DNA of 64,000 bases from Fischerella thermalis PCC 7521 (GTDB lineage Bacteria > Cyanobacteriota > Cyanobacteriia > Cyanobacteriales > Nostocaceae): positions 207,930 through 271,929 of the forward strand of contig NZ_AJLL01000005.1 of NCBI RefSeq assembly GCF_000317225.1, in the 5' to 3' direction. Positions 45,899 to 55,338 of this stretch are shown here, in pieces. The first letter of the stretch is position 1. Each line of letters starts with the position of its first letter. The position numbers were made by a program, and so were the translations under genes. The notes under the pieces were generated by a model. That model did not search any database and had not been told where the DNA came from. It was given only the letters and a program-made list of their open reading frames with translations.

Positions 45899-47635
45899 CT
45901 ACAAATTTTCCACATTAATTAATCCATAACCCCATTTCTTATCAAAGGTTCCTGCATTTTGTCCAGGAATAGAGCTATTTTGACGTAGCAAATCTTTCAC
46001 AGCCTCTGGGGTAAGATTAGGATCACGTTGCAGCAACAGTGCTACTAAGCCAGTAACAAATGGTGTTGCCATACTCGTACCAGCTAAGGCTGCAAATTTA
46101 GAGTTCACCATCATTGATCGATCAAAGTTGGCAGTAGACGAAAGAGCAGAAACAATCATCGCTCCTGGTGCTGCCACATCAGGCTTTTGGGAACCATTCC
46201 GCAGTGGGCCTTCGCTACTAAAGTCAGAAATATCATCCAACTCTAAACCGACTTGCCGCTCAATACCATCAATATCAGTGTATTTATTTTTAGTAGTATA
46301 AGAAGCTACTGTGATTGCAGTGCTGGCAGCGCCTGGTGAACCAATTTTCATCGTGTCGGATATGCTTTTACCTGTAAAAAATACCGACGCGGCCTCATCT
46401 AATGTCCATACGTCTAGGCGTACGTTATTTCCGGAGGTGTTGCGTACTCGTAATTGCCAAACTCCACCTGGTACAGGTTGGTTAAATATAAAACCTCCGC
46501 CTCGAATTTGCACGAAGAAGTTATAGTCCCCGTTGACTGGATCTGGTCCTGGGGTGACAATTTCTACCCGTGCATCTGGTAGGTTGTATTGTTTTGAGGG
46601 ATTGCCATTAGAAATAATTGGTTGGAAAGGAGTCACAAATCCGTTGGGACTGCGTAGAGATATTTCCAACTGACCATCACGGGAATACCAACCGTTTAAC
46701 CAAATAATACCTACTTGATTGTAGGGAACACTAAAGCGCATAGTTCCCAAGGTTTTGCTGCTAACAGTTGTCTGACCGTGAATATTGTCATTACCCTCGT
46801 TACCCGCAGCACAGCAAACAATCCTTCCCGGTCCGGATTCAGCATCAATAATTTTTGATAGAGAGTCACTACCATCGTGGGCGTCGGCGTGTCCACCTAA
46901 GCTGAGGTTCACAACTGCTGGACGTCCCATTTCACTTGCGACTCGGAAAATATAGCGAACACCATCAGCAATGTGAGCATCTTGCAAATCAGTTTTCACA
47001 ACTACTAATTCTGCTTCTGGTGCTACACCACCATAGGTACTATCCAAGCCAGAGGCTATACCTGCAACGTGAGTACCATGACCGTCTGTGTCTTGGGAAA
47101 TTGTCAGCTGGGTTCCGGTTAATTCGGCTCCATAACCACCTTCTGCTACTCCTGGACCTGGTATGGTTTGATCCCAAATTCTCAAGATACGTTCTGCGAA
47201 AGCGGGGTGTTTTGGATCAATACCACTGTCTATGACCCCAATAACTACCCCCTTACCAGTCAATCCAGTATTATTCTTAAACTCCGGCAGTTTTACTTTC
47301 TCCGGTGCTGCGTCCATCCGTAATTTTAATTTACGAGATGGTTTGATCCTTTCAACAGCAGATTCTTCAGATAAAACATCTAAACTATCTATGGGTAAAT
47401 ATGCCGTCCTAACAGTACCTGTACTTTGGTTAATTTCAATACCGTATTGTGACAAATGGCTCAAATCAGCATTTTCATCACAGTAGATAAAAACGACACT
47501 ACGGGTTGGCTTAACACTATTTTTCGGGGCAATTATCCCGAGCGATCGCTTGTGCGTGGTTAAAGCTTCTTTTCCTTCTCTTTGATAGTCCTCATAAGCC
47601 AATAGCAATCCGGGAGAAATTTTTTCGTGTCTCAT
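45899..47635 (-). CDS. S8 (subtilisin-like) serine protease
   Basis: 578 residues. The N-terminal ~110 residues form a prodomain-like region. The catalytic triad is Asp in GVIDSGIDPKHPAF (about 136), His in DGHGTHVAGIASG (about 186) and Ser in LAGTSMATPFVTG (about 520). The His-to-Ser distance (~330 residues) is much longer than in plain subtilisins, because a beta-rich domain (about 285-430, PNGFVTPFQPII, NPVPGGVWQLRVRNTSG) is inserted, as in CspA/CspB-like S8 proteins. No signal peptide is evident, so it may be cytoplasmic or exported by another route. A free-standing relative of its prodomain lies downstream. Confidence 0.93.
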   Translation of the reverse strand: MRHEKISPGLLLAYEDYQREGKEALTTHKRSLGIIAPKNSVKPTRSVVFIYCDENADLSHLSQYGIEINQSTGTVRTAYLPIDSLDVLSEESAVERIKPSRKLKLRMDAAPEKVKLPEFKNNTGLTGKGVVIGVIDSGIDPKHPAFAERILRIWDQTIPGPGVAEGGYGAELTGTQLTISQDTDGHGTHVAGIASGLDSTYGGVAPEAELVVVKTDLQDAHIADGVRYIFRVASEMGRPAVVNLSLGGHADAHDGSDSLSKIIDAESGPGRIVCCAAGNEGNDNIHGQTTVSSKTLGTMRFSVPYNQVGIIWLNGWYSRDGQLEISLRSPNGFVTPFQPIISNGNPSKQYNLPDARVEIVTPGPDPVNGDYNFFVQIRGGGFIFNQPVPGGVWQLRVRNTSGNNVRLDVWTLDEAASVFFTGKSISDTMKIGSPGAASTAITVASYTTKNKYTDIDGIERQVGLELDDISDFSSEGPLRNGSQKPDVAAPGAMIVSALSSTANFDRSMMVNSKFAALAGTSMATPFVTGLVALLLQRDPNLTPEAVKDLLRQNSSIPGQNAGTFDKKWGYGLINVENL

Positions 47636-48158
47636 TTTTACCTCAATTTCAGTGCAATTGCTGCAAGATCTTAGCAGGATAAGTCACTTTCGCACCAATT
47701 TTTCACAAGTAATTTTTTTAGCTAAAATCGTTGCAAGCGAATATAGTTAAGTTATCTGCTGCTAAATTTAAATAAAGTACAACTATTAAGTTCATTCGTA
47801 ATTCATGAATACAATAACTGTCTGATTGATTTCGCAAAAATTCTGCTCTAAAAAAATAAATAAAATCTTAAATTCGTGAAAAACGAACTCAAACCAAGCG
47901 AAAAACTATTAAATTCTTTGTGCCTTAGTGTCTTTGTGGTTCAAAGATAATCTTTTTTACCACCAAGACACTAAGACACGAAGTAAAATTTAATAGGGAT
48001 GACTATATTTCACTTATAGTGAAGTACTTATCTTGTTTTGAGAAAATACAGATAGGTGAAGCGATAGGAAGTAAAGAGAAGTTGGAAAAATAAAAGGTAA
48101 AAGGTAAAAGGATAATTATTTCCTTTTCCTTTTCCTTATGAATACTAGTTTTTGATGT
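47636..48158. other. Intergenic region with a long inverted repeat
   Basis: No gene. An imperfect inverted repeat with arms of about 33-36 bp lies at 47908-47940 and 47959-47994 (AAGACACTAAGACACG on one arm and its near complement on the other), with an 18-bp loop. Such units are common interspersed repeats in filamentous cyanobacteria. Confidence 0.55.
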
Positions 48159-48374
48159 TTACTTATTTAAATTTGCTTTAGCATCTTTGACTGCGACAAA
48201 GAAAAATAGTGCTGTTAGGGGTATGCTTAACCCTAAAATAATGGCGGTGGTTTGAGTACCTAAATCAGGCTGACCTGAGGTAAGTTCAAAAATAGAACCT
48301 ACTCCTGCGATCGCACTAATGCAAGAACAGGCTAAAAATAAACCACTTTTGGGAGTTATGACGTTCACAAGCAC
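48159..48374 (-). CDS. Small membrane protein, hypothetical
   Basis: 71 residues with two membrane helices (about 11-30, SGLFLACSCISAIAGVGS, and 41-63, TTAIILGLSIPLTALFFFVAV) and a short basic C-terminus (KDAKANLNK). It begins 6 bp after the def stop on the same strand and is probably co-transcribed with it. Family not recognised. Start at 48374 is the first ATG. Confidence 0.6.
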   Translation of the reverse strand: MLVNVITPKSGLFLACSCISAIAGVGSIFELTSGQPDLGTQTTAIILGLSIPLTALFFFVAVKDAKANLNK

Positions 48375-48380
48375 ACCATC

Positions 48381-48944
48381 CTACACGACTGATTTGACAG
48401 CTTGATAGGAGAAGCCGTGCTTGGATAACTCCTGCGCTAAAGCCAAAGAGTTTTCTACACGGTCTACAAATACTACACCGTTGAGGTGGTCAATCTCGTG
48501 CTGAATACAGCGTCCTAGTAAATCTGAAGCCTTCAGTGTTTTAGGACGTCCATACTCATCTTTGTAGGAGATTTCTACAACTTCAGGACGCTTGACGTCC
48601 ATGTAAACTCCTGGAATGCTCAAACATCCTTCTTGAGCAACGCACATGTCCCGACTCACCTGTTTAATAGTAGGGTTAATCAACACTAGTGGGGAGTTGG
48701 CTGGGTTATCTGGTTCAAGATCAATAACAATAACTTGTTTATTAATTCCGACTTGGGGTGCAGCCAAACCAATACCATCTTGGCTGTACATGGTTTGTAG
48801 CATTTCCCGTGCTAGTTTGCGGATTTCTTCGTCTATTTTAGTAACGCGCTTGGCCCCTTGGCGCAAAACGCGATCGCCAAGGTAATGCAGTTCCAAGGGC
48901 GGATTTTGTAACTTTTTCTTCTCAACAGCGACTTCCGAAGGCAT
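48381..48944 (-). CDS. def: Peptide deformylase
   Basis: Removes the N-formyl group from new proteins. 187 residues with all three metal motifs: GIGLAAPQVG, EGCLSIPG (Cys ligand) and QHEIDHLNGVVF (two His ligands and catalytic Glu). The N-terminal extension (MPSEVAVEKKKLQNPPLEL) is usual in cyanobacteria. It heads a two-gene unit with the small membrane protein. Confidence 0.96.
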   Translation of the reverse strand: MPSEVAVEKKKLQNPPLELHYLGDRVLRQGAKRVTKIDEEIRKLAREMLQTMYSQDGIGLAAPQVGINKQVIVIDLEPDNPANSPLVLINPTIKQVSRDMCVAQEGCLSIPGVYMDVKRPEVVEISYKDEYGRPKTLKASDLLGRCIQHEIDHLNGVVFVDRVENSLALAQELSKHGFSYQAVKSVV

Positions 48945-49019
48945 TCTTTTTTATCTCACCTATTATGGATTGGAAATGATTCCGCTTTATTCAATCTTAG
49001 CAATCTGTGGGAGTGTAGG

Positions 49020-49101
49020 GAGGTGGGGAGATGGGGAGTGTGAGGGGTGTGAGGGATGTGAGGGGTGTGGGGAGTGTGGGGGGTGTGAGGAGTGTGAGGA
49101 G
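49020..49101. repeat. G/T-rich minisatellite
   Basis: About 80 bp of degenerate 9-10 nt units of type GTGTGAGGG or GTGTGGGGA. It sits between divergent def and ftsX, so any promoters there must lie outside it. It belongs to the same GGGGAG family as the tracts near 6430 and 11110. Confidence 0.65.
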
Positions 49102-49220
49102 TCAATAACAACCAATGACCACTAGCCAATTACCACTAAACCAATGACAATTGACCATTGACAAATCACTAATGACTAATAATAGAGTTTGATTATTTTG
49201 TATAAACGATAGGTTATATA

Positions 49221-50123
49221 ATGTTGAAAATACTGACAAAGGTTGACTATCTGCTGAAAGAAACCTTGATTGGTTTGCAGCGCGGTGGCTGGATGAATTG
49301 GGCTGCTATCAGTACTGTTACTGTGTTATTATTTTTATTCGGTTTGAGTTTACAAACTTCCTGGCAAGTAGAAAAATTACTTTATCAGTTCGGTAGTCAG
49401 TTGGAAGTATCTGTGTATCTTGATCCGGATGCGCGTGCTGAAAGTGTTGAACCGTTGGTGTCAACAATCCCAGAGGTTGCAGACATAGAAGTTATTACTA
49501 GGGAACAAGCTTGGCAGAAGTTAGTTAAAGAACTGGGAATTTCTGATATCGAAGGTGCTACTCAGCAGCTAGGTGAAAATCCGCTTGTGGATGAATTGAA
49601 GGTGAAAGCGCGTAACTCTGAGGTAGTACCAACCTTAGCAACACAACTAGCAAAGTTGCATGGTGTAGATGCAGTTCAGTATGTAGATGAAGCAGTCAGA
49701 AGGATTTCTCAGTTGCATCGAGGTTTAAACTGGGTGACACTAACAATTACTATAATTTTGACTTTAACAGCGATCGCTGTTACTACCACCACTATCAGAT
49801 TAATAGTTATGGCGCGACGCCGAGAAATTGAAATCATGCAGCTAGTGGGAGCAACTTCCGCTTGGATTTATCTACCGTTTATCTTGCAGGGAATTGCTTT
49901 TGGCTTGGTTGGAGGTGCGATCGCTTGGAGTTTTATTAGCATTGTTCAACAGTTCCTGGGACATTTACTGGCTAATCAACCCGAATTTATCAAATTTCTC
50001 ACCAACGGTTTACAACTGACTCCGTTACAAACTTTATTATTACCCTTTATTCTTCTAAACTTTGGTGCAACGGTAGGATTAATAGGAAGTTTATTTGCTG
50101 TGCAAAAATTTGCGAAAAGTTAG
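49221..50123 (+). CDS. ftsX: Cell division protein FtsX
   Basis: Permease-like subunit that, with the FtsE ATPase, controls peptidoglycan hydrolases at the septum. 300 residues with four membrane helices (near 28-46, 175-196, 220-243 and 269-290), a periplasmic domain between the first two (LEVSVYLDPDARAESVEPL), and the FtsX cytoplasmic loop MARRREIEIMQLVGATSAWI. FtsE is not encoded next to it, as is common in cyanobacteria. The LysM-M23 enzyme at 34571 is a plausible partner of such a complex (inference). Confidence 0.93.
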   Translation: MLKILTKVDYLLKETLIGLQRGGWMNWAAISTVTVLLFLFGLSLQTSWQVEKLLYQFGSQLEVSVYLDPDARAESVEPLVSTIPEVADIEVITREQAWQKLVKELGISDIEGATQQLGENPLVDELKVKARNSEVVPTLATQLAKLHGVDAVQYVDEAVRRISQLHRGLNWVTLTITIILTLTAIAVTTTTIRLIVMARRREIEIMQLVGATSAWIYLPFILQGIAFGLVGGAIAWSFISIVQQFLGHLLANQPEFIKFLTNGLQLTPLQTLLLPFILLNFGATVGLIGSLFAVQKFAKS

Positions 50124-50218
50124 TCAAATAACCAGTTGTCTGTTATCAGTTATCTATTATCAGGTTAATTTTTTCACTGTTCACCAACAACCAACCACTA
50201 ACCACTAACCACTAACAA

Positions 50219-51031
50219 ATGACTCAATGGGAATGTTTGCTCAAAAATCTTGGTGAATGGCGAGGTTCATTTACTCGTGTATCTCCTCACGGGGAAATAA
50301 TCGCAGATACACCTAGCGTTGTGTCTTTAAAAGGGTTAAATAATAATCAAACAATTCGTCAAATTATTCGCTTAGATGGAAATGAAAAAGTCTTAGAATA
50401 CAGTTCTTTAGGGCGGGGTGTATTATTTTTTGAGAATGGTGCTTTTTCTCAAGGTACGATTCAGCTAGGGCCGTTTTCTGAATTTGGAGCAGAATTAGGA
50501 TTAATTTATGAAAATCGCCGTTTGCGCCTCGTACAGTTGTTTGATAAAAATGGTCAATTAGAACAATTTACCCTCATCCGCGAACATCTAGCCGGAACCC
50601 CAGCTATACAAAGCCCTGCTTTAGCAGTAGAAGCATTGTTAGGAGAATGGCAAGGCGAAGCAGTGACGATATATCCAGATTGGCGATCGCCTGCTCGTTA
50701 CTCTACCAAAATGCAATTGCAACTAGACAGTTCTGGAAGTTTAGTCCAAAGTCTTTCGTTTGGCGATCGCACAATTACTTCCACCGCTACAATCAACGGT
50801 TCTATTCTTACATTTAGTCAAGACTTGCAAAAACAGGTGCAAGTCTTGCTGTTACCCGATGGTGCTTCTGCCACTTCACCATTAAAAGTGCAATTTCGTC
50901 AACCCTTATTTTTGGAGGTGGGTTGGTTAATTACAGCAAATCTCCGTCAACGCATGATTCGTAGTTACAACGATAAAGGAGAATGGGTGAGTTTGACTTT
51001 AGTGACAGAACATCGGGTGAATTCAGTATAA
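50219..51031 (+). CDS. DUF3598 family protein
   Basis: 270 residues, soluble, with two similar beta-barrel-like halves: WECLLKNLGEWRGSFTRVSP and later LLGEWQGEAVTIYPDW. These are typical of the cyanobacterial DUF3598 family, whose fold is lipocalin-like. The function is not established. The ORF starts with ATG after CCACTAACCACTAAC repeats without a strong ribosome site. It ends one base from the convergent glycosyltransferase-like gene. Confidence 0.8.
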   Translation: MTQWECLLKNLGEWRGSFTRVSPHGEIIADTPSVVSLKGLNNNQTIRQIIRLDGNEKVLEYSSLGRGVLFFENGAFSQGTIQLGPFSEFGAELGLIYENRRLRLVQLFDKNGQLEQFTLIREHLAGTPAIQSPALAVEALLGEWQGEAVTIYPDWRSPARYSTKMQLQLDSSGSLVQSLSFGDRTITSTATINGSILTFSQDLQKQVQVLLLPDGASATSPLKVQFRQPLFLEVGWLITANLRQRMIRSYNDKGEWVSLTLVTEHRVNSV

Positions 51032-51032
51032 A

Positions 51033-51974
51033 TTAAGAGCGACGAATAAAACGCCCAATCCCAGCAGCGCACCGGAGAGCAATTTTTTTCTGGTAGTATT
51101 GCCAAGGTGAATAAAGTTGCATTGGTGTTTGCGTGTTTTGCCAATAAGCTTTATCTGTCAATGTTGGTGGTGATCCTTCCAAGGCTTTAAAAATCAGTTG
51201 TTTTCGCCAAGGCTTGATCTGGCTTCCCGACGCATGTGACATGATATCTACGCTAACGCCACCAAAATCCATTCCCATCCGACTCACAGTACTAAGTGGT
51301 TCAGAACTTAACATTAATGCCAAGTTCAAGACACATTGATCAGTTTGGAAATAGGGATAACGATTCAAAGCAAGACAAAAATCCTTGAGATTGATATAAC
51401 CTGCTTCTTCAAAGATATGTAATAATTTTTGCCATAACAAAAGTATAGATTTCTGGCTTTGCTTTACACCAATAAAACCAGAATTATAGTAGCGATCTAG
51501 TTGACGTTGGCAAGAAAAACCGTAGCGTTCAGCAAGTTCTTTCCAAACGATCCGATAGGGATGATTGGCAGGCATATAATCATAAGCATCCTCACATAAG
51601 GCAATACCACGCTCAACCCAATCAAGGTAGAAATCCCAACAACGTTTATTGACAATATCAGGATCAAAATAAAATAATGCTTCAACTTCTGGACAATAAT
51701 TTTCCCAAAGTTGCACCATGAAATCAGGTTTGTAATTAGCAAAAAATATTGAAGTGGTGAGCTTGATAAATCGAATTACACAATCTTTTGCCACATAAAA
51801 CTCTTGATATCCTTCACCTTCTTTAATAGAATTTGCCCAAGGAGGTAAATTGCCTCGATATCCTGCCCAGACTACACCGCGAAAGCCGTGATTGTAAAGA
51901 GAATTAACTAATACCCCTACACCGTAATGATAATCACCTTCAAATAAAGTACAAATGTTTGCAAGCATAGACAA
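51033..51974 (-). CDS. Glycosyltransferase-like protein
   Basis: 313 residues. Features of a nucleotide-diphospho-sugar transferase fold: NICTLFEGDYHYGVGVLVNSL at the start, a DxD-type motif in ALFYFDPDIVNKRCWDF, and conserved-looking RYYNSGFIGVKQSQ and YFQTDQCVLNLAL. It resembles the GT8-like group in layout, but the family is not certain. Substrate unknown. No other polysaccharide gene lies beside it. Confidence 0.65.
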   Translation of the reverse strand: MSMLANICTLFEGDYHYGVGVLVNSLYNHGFRGVVWAGYRGNLPPWANSIKEGEGYQEFYVAKDCVIRFIKLTTSIFFANYKPDFMVQLWENYCPEVEALFYFDPDIVNKRCWDFYLDWVERGIALCEDAYDYMPANHPYRIVWKELAERYGFSCQRQLDRYYNSGFIGVKQSQKSILLLWQKLLHIFEEAGYINLKDFCLALNRYPYFQTDQCVLNLALMLSSEPLSTVSRMGMDFGGVSVDIMSHASGSQIKPWRKQLIFKALEGSPPTLTDKAYWQNTQTPMQLYSPWQYYQKKIALRCAAGIGRFIRRS

Positions 51975-52388
51975 TAGACCCTGAAGTAATAATAATGTTG
52001 TTGAGGAGATGAATTTAAGGTCAAATTAACAGTTCGCCAAATAATTCATGACGGCCATTTTCCACTATGTTATTAATTGGTAAACGAGCAAATATATAGT
52101 TGCGTTTACTGGAGATTATTTACAAGAAGTATGTTTACACAAGTATCCACACCAAAGACATGTTCTTCATCTACCTAAAGAAGTAAAAGACTTTAGTTTA
52201 TCAGAGATAATAGACATTAAAAAATAATTTATAACAACAAGATCAGCGGCTTTTTAAAGAAGTCGGGGATCTGGTTTTCTCAATTCTCAATTTTGCAGAT
52301 AGGATGGCTATATGTAACTAATTATGTTGAATTACTTACCATAAAGTATTAGCTATAATTGTGAGCAAAATATGACAAAATAAAAATT
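51975..52388. other. Intergenic region holding a gene relic
   Basis: Apart from the orphan fragment at 52090-52227, no gene is seen. It contains one arm of the AGTCGGGGATCT palindrome family (about 52259-52271). Confidence 0.4.
52090..52227 (+). pseudogene. Orphan C-terminal fragment, unidentified
   Basis: About 45 codons without a start (KYIVAFTGDYLQEVCLHKY, then RHVLHLPKEVKDFSLSEIID) before a TAA. A TAA stands in frame upstream. The composition is protein-like, so this is likely the tail of a lost gene; the family is not recognised. Confidence 0.4.
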
Positions 52389-52964
52389 TTAAACAAGAGA
52401 ACACTTGCGATATAAAGCCTTATAAAGTAACTCTTGATACTCTTTATTATCCACTCTATAAGCCCCAAATCTTGCTAAATGGGGGTTCATCATTTGGGCA
52501 TCAAATAACACAAATTGCCTTTCTCTTAACCTTTCTACTAACTTCACTAGTGCCACTTTAGAACCATCGGGAATGCGATAAAACATCGATTCCCCAATAA
52601 AAGCACCACCAACAACAATCCCTAAAATTCCTCCAGCAAGTTCGTCTTCCTGCCAAGTTTCAAAACTGTACGCCCAACCTGTTTGGTATAGCTGCCAGTA
52701 TATATCCTTTAATTCTGAAGAAATCCAAGTTACTTCTCGGTTAGCGCAACCTTCGACGACAGCTGCAAAATCACGGTTAACCGCGACGGTAAACCGCTGT
52801 TGATTCAGGACACGTCGTAGTGACTTGGGGTAGCGAAATCGATCATCCAAAGGAATCAGAGTACGATCGCGACTTCCATACCAACCCAAGGAATTATCTT
52901 CATCAGCCATGAGAAAATAACCTTGGGCATAGCCTTGAATGATACTGGCGATATCATATTGCAT
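52389..52964 (-). CDS. aat: Leucyl/phenylalanyl-tRNA-protein transferase
   Basis: Adds Leu or Phe from aminoacyl-tRNA to proteins with N-terminal Arg or Lys, marking them for ClpS/ClpAP-type degradation. About 191 residues. Seen are [21 protein letters not shown] near the start, [19 protein letters not shown], and the core [20 protein letters not shown] with [12 protein letters not shown], then [19 protein letters not shown]. Met at 52964 is preferred; the open frame above (to 53015) codes a hydrophobic stretch unlike the family. Confidence 0.93.
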   Translation of the reverse strand: MQYDIASIIQGYAQGYFLMADEDNSLGWYGSRDRTLIPLDDRFRYPKSLRRVLNQQRFTVAVNRDFAAVVEGCANREVTWISSELKDIYWQLYQTGWAYSFETWQEDELAGGILGIVVGGAFIGESMFYRIPDGSKVALVKLVERLRERQFVLFDAQMMNPHLARFGAYRVDNKEYQELLYKALYRKCSLV

Positions 52965-53075
52965 AAATAACACAAAAATAAAAAACGAGAGGAACACTCT
53001 TATAGATGCTATCAATCATCCCCTGCGTTCCTCTGGGATTTCCTGAGCGCCACTCTGCGTTTTAAAATAAAGAAG

Positions 53076-53405
53076 ATGACTGAACCTATTCCACCTATTA
53101 CCCTGCCACCATCCCAAAATCCGGAGCTTGAAGGCGAATGGTTAAAGCAACGTTTGCAGGGGTGGCTAGATGCAGAATTTATTCCAGAAGCAGTTAACCA
53201 AAACATTGCCGAACGTGCAGCACAGATATTTGTTCGGCAACGGATGGAAGGAGAAAATGACCTTGGTTCTCTGGTAATTGCTATTGTCACAGAGATGCAG
53301 GCATTTGATTTTTCCAAAAGTTTTTATGGAGAGTTTGCGATCGCCAACGCCGTTAGCGATCTACTCCTAGAAAGTCTGGGAATTGATAAGTGCTGTGGAC
53401 AATAA
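53076..53405 (+). CDS. Hypothetical protein
   Basis: 109 residues, soluble and mainly helical. It contains EGEWLKQRLQGWLDAEFIPE, then RAAQIFVRQRMEGENDLGSL and FYGEFAIANAVSDLLLESLG. It looks like a conserved small cyanobacterial protein. It is divergent from aat and convergent with rpsN. Family not recognised. Confidence 0.6.
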   Translation: MTEPIPPITLPPSQNPELEGEWLKQRLQGWLDAEFIPEAVNQNIAERAAQIFVRQRMEGENDLGSLVIAIVTEMQAFDFSKSFYGEFAIANAVSDLLLESLGIDKCCGQ

Positions 53406-53475
53406 TACTTTGTTCGTTGTTGTTTGGTTTGTTTAGTGGTTTCCCAACAACTAACAACTAACAACAACCAACTAA

Positions 53476-53778
53476 CTACCAACTAGACTTAACTACACCA
53501 GGTAAAAGACCCTCGTGCGCCCATTCCCGCAAAACGTTCCGAGATAGTCCAAAGTCGCGGTAAACTCCTCTGGGACGACCAGTAACCCAGCAACGGTTAC
53601 GACGGCGGCTGGGTGCGCTGTTGCGGGGTAGCTGCTGAATTTTTCTGTGAATCTCCAGCTTCTCCATTGGATCTTCTGTAGTTCTGAACTCTTCTAACAA
53701 AGCTTCCCGCTTGGCAGCATACTTTGCCACTAACTTGGCGCGTTTTTTCTCGCGCTCAATCATGCTCTTTTTTGCCAT
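53476..53778 (-). CDS. rpsN: 30S ribosomal protein S14
   Basis: Small-subunit protein of 100 residues, zinc-free (C-minus) type: no CxxC pair, with [20 protein letters not shown] and the C-terminal [11 protein letters not shown]. The basic N-terminus ([17 protein letters not shown]) fits. As usual in cyanobacteria it stands outside the main ribosomal operon. Confidence 0.97.
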   Translation of the reverse strand: MAKKSMIEREKKRAKLVAKYAAKREALLEEFRTTEDPMEKLEIHRKIQQLPRNSAPSRRRNRCWVTGRPRGVYRDFGLSRNVLREWAHEGLLPGVVKSSW

Positions 53779-53837
53779 TGAGTCTGTTACTAATTAAAAT
53801 TAAAGACAGCATCTCCCATTCTATCTGATGGAATTAG

Positions 53838-54668
53838 TTAATAGTTAGTTGTTAGCAACAGTGGGTAAAAATGTCCGACAGGGCCTTGCCCTTGACCAAT
53901 ATTTAGGGCGTAGGATAGAGCATTGGTAACATACTCTTTTGCCTGCTGCACTGCGGTGAATAAGTCATCGCCACGCGCTAAATTAGCTGCGATCGCTGCT
54001 GATAAAGTACAACCAGTACCGTGAGTATTTTTTGTCTCTACTTGTTTAACACTGAGAGTCTCGAGTTTTTGTCCATCAAACCAAACATCGACTCCCCGTC
54101 CACTTCCCGACATCCCACCACCTTTGACTAGTACCACTTTAGCTTTGAATTTCTCATGAATAATTTGGGCGCACTTGCGCATATCATCTAGAGTGTTAAT
54201 TTCTAAACCGCTCAAAATCTGGGCTTCGTAGCGATTCGGTGTAGCGATCGCAGCTAGAGGTATGAGTGTATGGCAAAGTGTATTCACAGCCTCATCGTCA
54301 ATTAATTGCGCCCCCGCCCTTGAGACCATTACAGGATCAACAACTAAATTGTGAATTTGTAAAGCTTCTACTTGCTGGGCGACAGCTGCAATAATTTCTT
54401 TGTTGAGCAACATTCCTGTCTTTGCTGCTTGCACGCCGATATCTTCACATACAGCTTGCATTTGGGCAATCACAGCTTCTGGTGGTATCGCATCTACTCT
54501 GGTAACACCTAAAGTATTTTGAGCTGTAACACAAGTGATTGCACTCGTACCGTGGACACAGTGAAAAGCAAAGGTACGTAAATCCGCTTGAATTCCTGCA
54601 CCACCACCACTATCTGAACCAGCAATAGTTAAAGCAACAGGTATGCGAGATGTTGTTTCGGCATTCAT
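53838..54668 (-). CDS. thiD: Hydroxymethylpyrimidine/phosphomethylpyrimidine kinase
   Basis: Phosphorylates HMP and HMP-P in thiamine synthesis. 276 residues, ribokinase fold. Seen: ALTIAGSDSGGGAGIQADLR, CVTAQNTLGV, VVDPVMVSRAGAQLI, TPNRYEAQILSG, VLVKGGG, and the anion hole and catalytic Asp region NTHGTGCTLSAAIAA. It lies 15 bp upstream of the alcohol-dehydrogenase relic's stop region but is a complete gene. No TPP riboswitch was recognised near it. Confidence 0.96.
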   Translation of the reverse strand: MNAETTSRIPVALTIAGSDSGGGAGIQADLRTFAFHCVHGTSAITCVTAQNTLGVTRVDAIPPEAVIAQMQAVCEDIGVQAAKTGMLLNKEIIAAVAQQVEALQIHNLVVDPVMVSRAGAQLIDDEAVNTLCHTLIPLAAIATPNRYEAQILSGLEINTLDDMRKCAQIIHEKFKAKVVLVKGGGMSGSGRGVDVWFDGQKLETLSVKQVETKNTHGTGCTLSAAIAANLARGDDLFTAVQQAKEYVTNALSYALNIGQGQGPVGHFYPLLLTTNY

Positions 54669-54683
54669 AAAATGATTTCACTC

Positions 54684-54945
54684 TTAAATCACTGCGATCG
54701 CTATTTTCCCTACAGCACGCTCACTTTCGCTATAAGTATGAGCAGCGGCTAAATCTTGCAGGGAATACGTACGATCAATCACAGTCCGAAGTTTGCCTGC
54801 TTCAATTAATTCTTTCAAATAAACTAAATCTCGAGCATTTGCTGACGCTAGGACTAATTTGGCTTTTTTACCCGGAACAATAGTTGTCACAATTCCTGGC
54901 AGAATATTTTCTGGGGTAGGCAATGTGGTAACGTAAATTCCACTA
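54684..54945 (-). pseudogene. C-terminal fragment of a zinc-type alcohol dehydrogenase (MDR)
   Basis: The last ~85 residues of a medium-chain dehydrogenase/reductase survive: TLPTPENILPGIVTTIVPGK, then LKELIEAGKLRTVIDRTYSL and ERAVGKIAIAV. The catalytic and NAD(P)-binding parts are gone. The apparent N-terminal residues of the open frame (LICVVVVQNPVSG) are read out of frame from a different gene, the Csp relic directly upstream. Confidence 0.8.
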
Positions 54946-55050
54946 CTACGTCCGCTGACAGGATTCTGCACAACGACGACACAAATCAGCACAAGCTTTC
55001 ATTTGAGCATCGTCGCCCATGCCGAAAGCAAATTTCTGCACAGTAGAGCA
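54946..55050 (-). pseudogene. C-terminal relic of a four-helix copper-binding protein (DUF326/Csp)
   Basis: On the minus strand from ATG 55020 the frame reads MGDDAQMKACADLCRRCAES followed by C and a short tail to TAG at 54946. The Cys spacing (C..xxxC..xxC..xxxC) is the last helix of the cytosolic copper-storage-like DUF326 family. A preceding piece in another frame (YCAEICFR) may be the helix before it. The gene is fused by deletion to the alcohol-dehydrogenase relic. Confidence 0.65.
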
Positions 55051-55338
55051 ATAATCGAATAATTAGCCGGATTTGATACTATTGCCTCTTGCCTCACATT
55101 AAAGAAGTGCGGGTACAATTATTTCTATCTAATGAGGTGACAAATATTTACTACTTATTTTTTGTGGGATTGTGTAAAAAGGGGATAGAAAATGAACCAC
55201 CAAGACGCCAAGAACGCCAAGAATTGAGTTTTTCAATTAGAAAAGAAAATAAAATTATCCTGCTTTCTCTGCAACGCCATTTTGTGATTTATATTACACA
55301 ACGATGTCATACTAGTGGAAATGTGACAACCGTAAATG
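55051..55338. other. Intergenic region
   Basis: No gene. Contains the interspersed unit around CCAAGACGCCAAGAACGCC (55197-55221), related by inversion to 14403-14428, and a short unit CTGCTTTCTCTGCAACGCC (55260-55278) that recurs at 56628-56646 on the other side of nifX. Confidence 0.5.

Noticed and set aside
45710..45922. 70-codon plus-strand ORF near the S8 protease end
   Set aside because: It reads through an interspersed palindrome and overlaps the protease C-terminus; no homology pattern.
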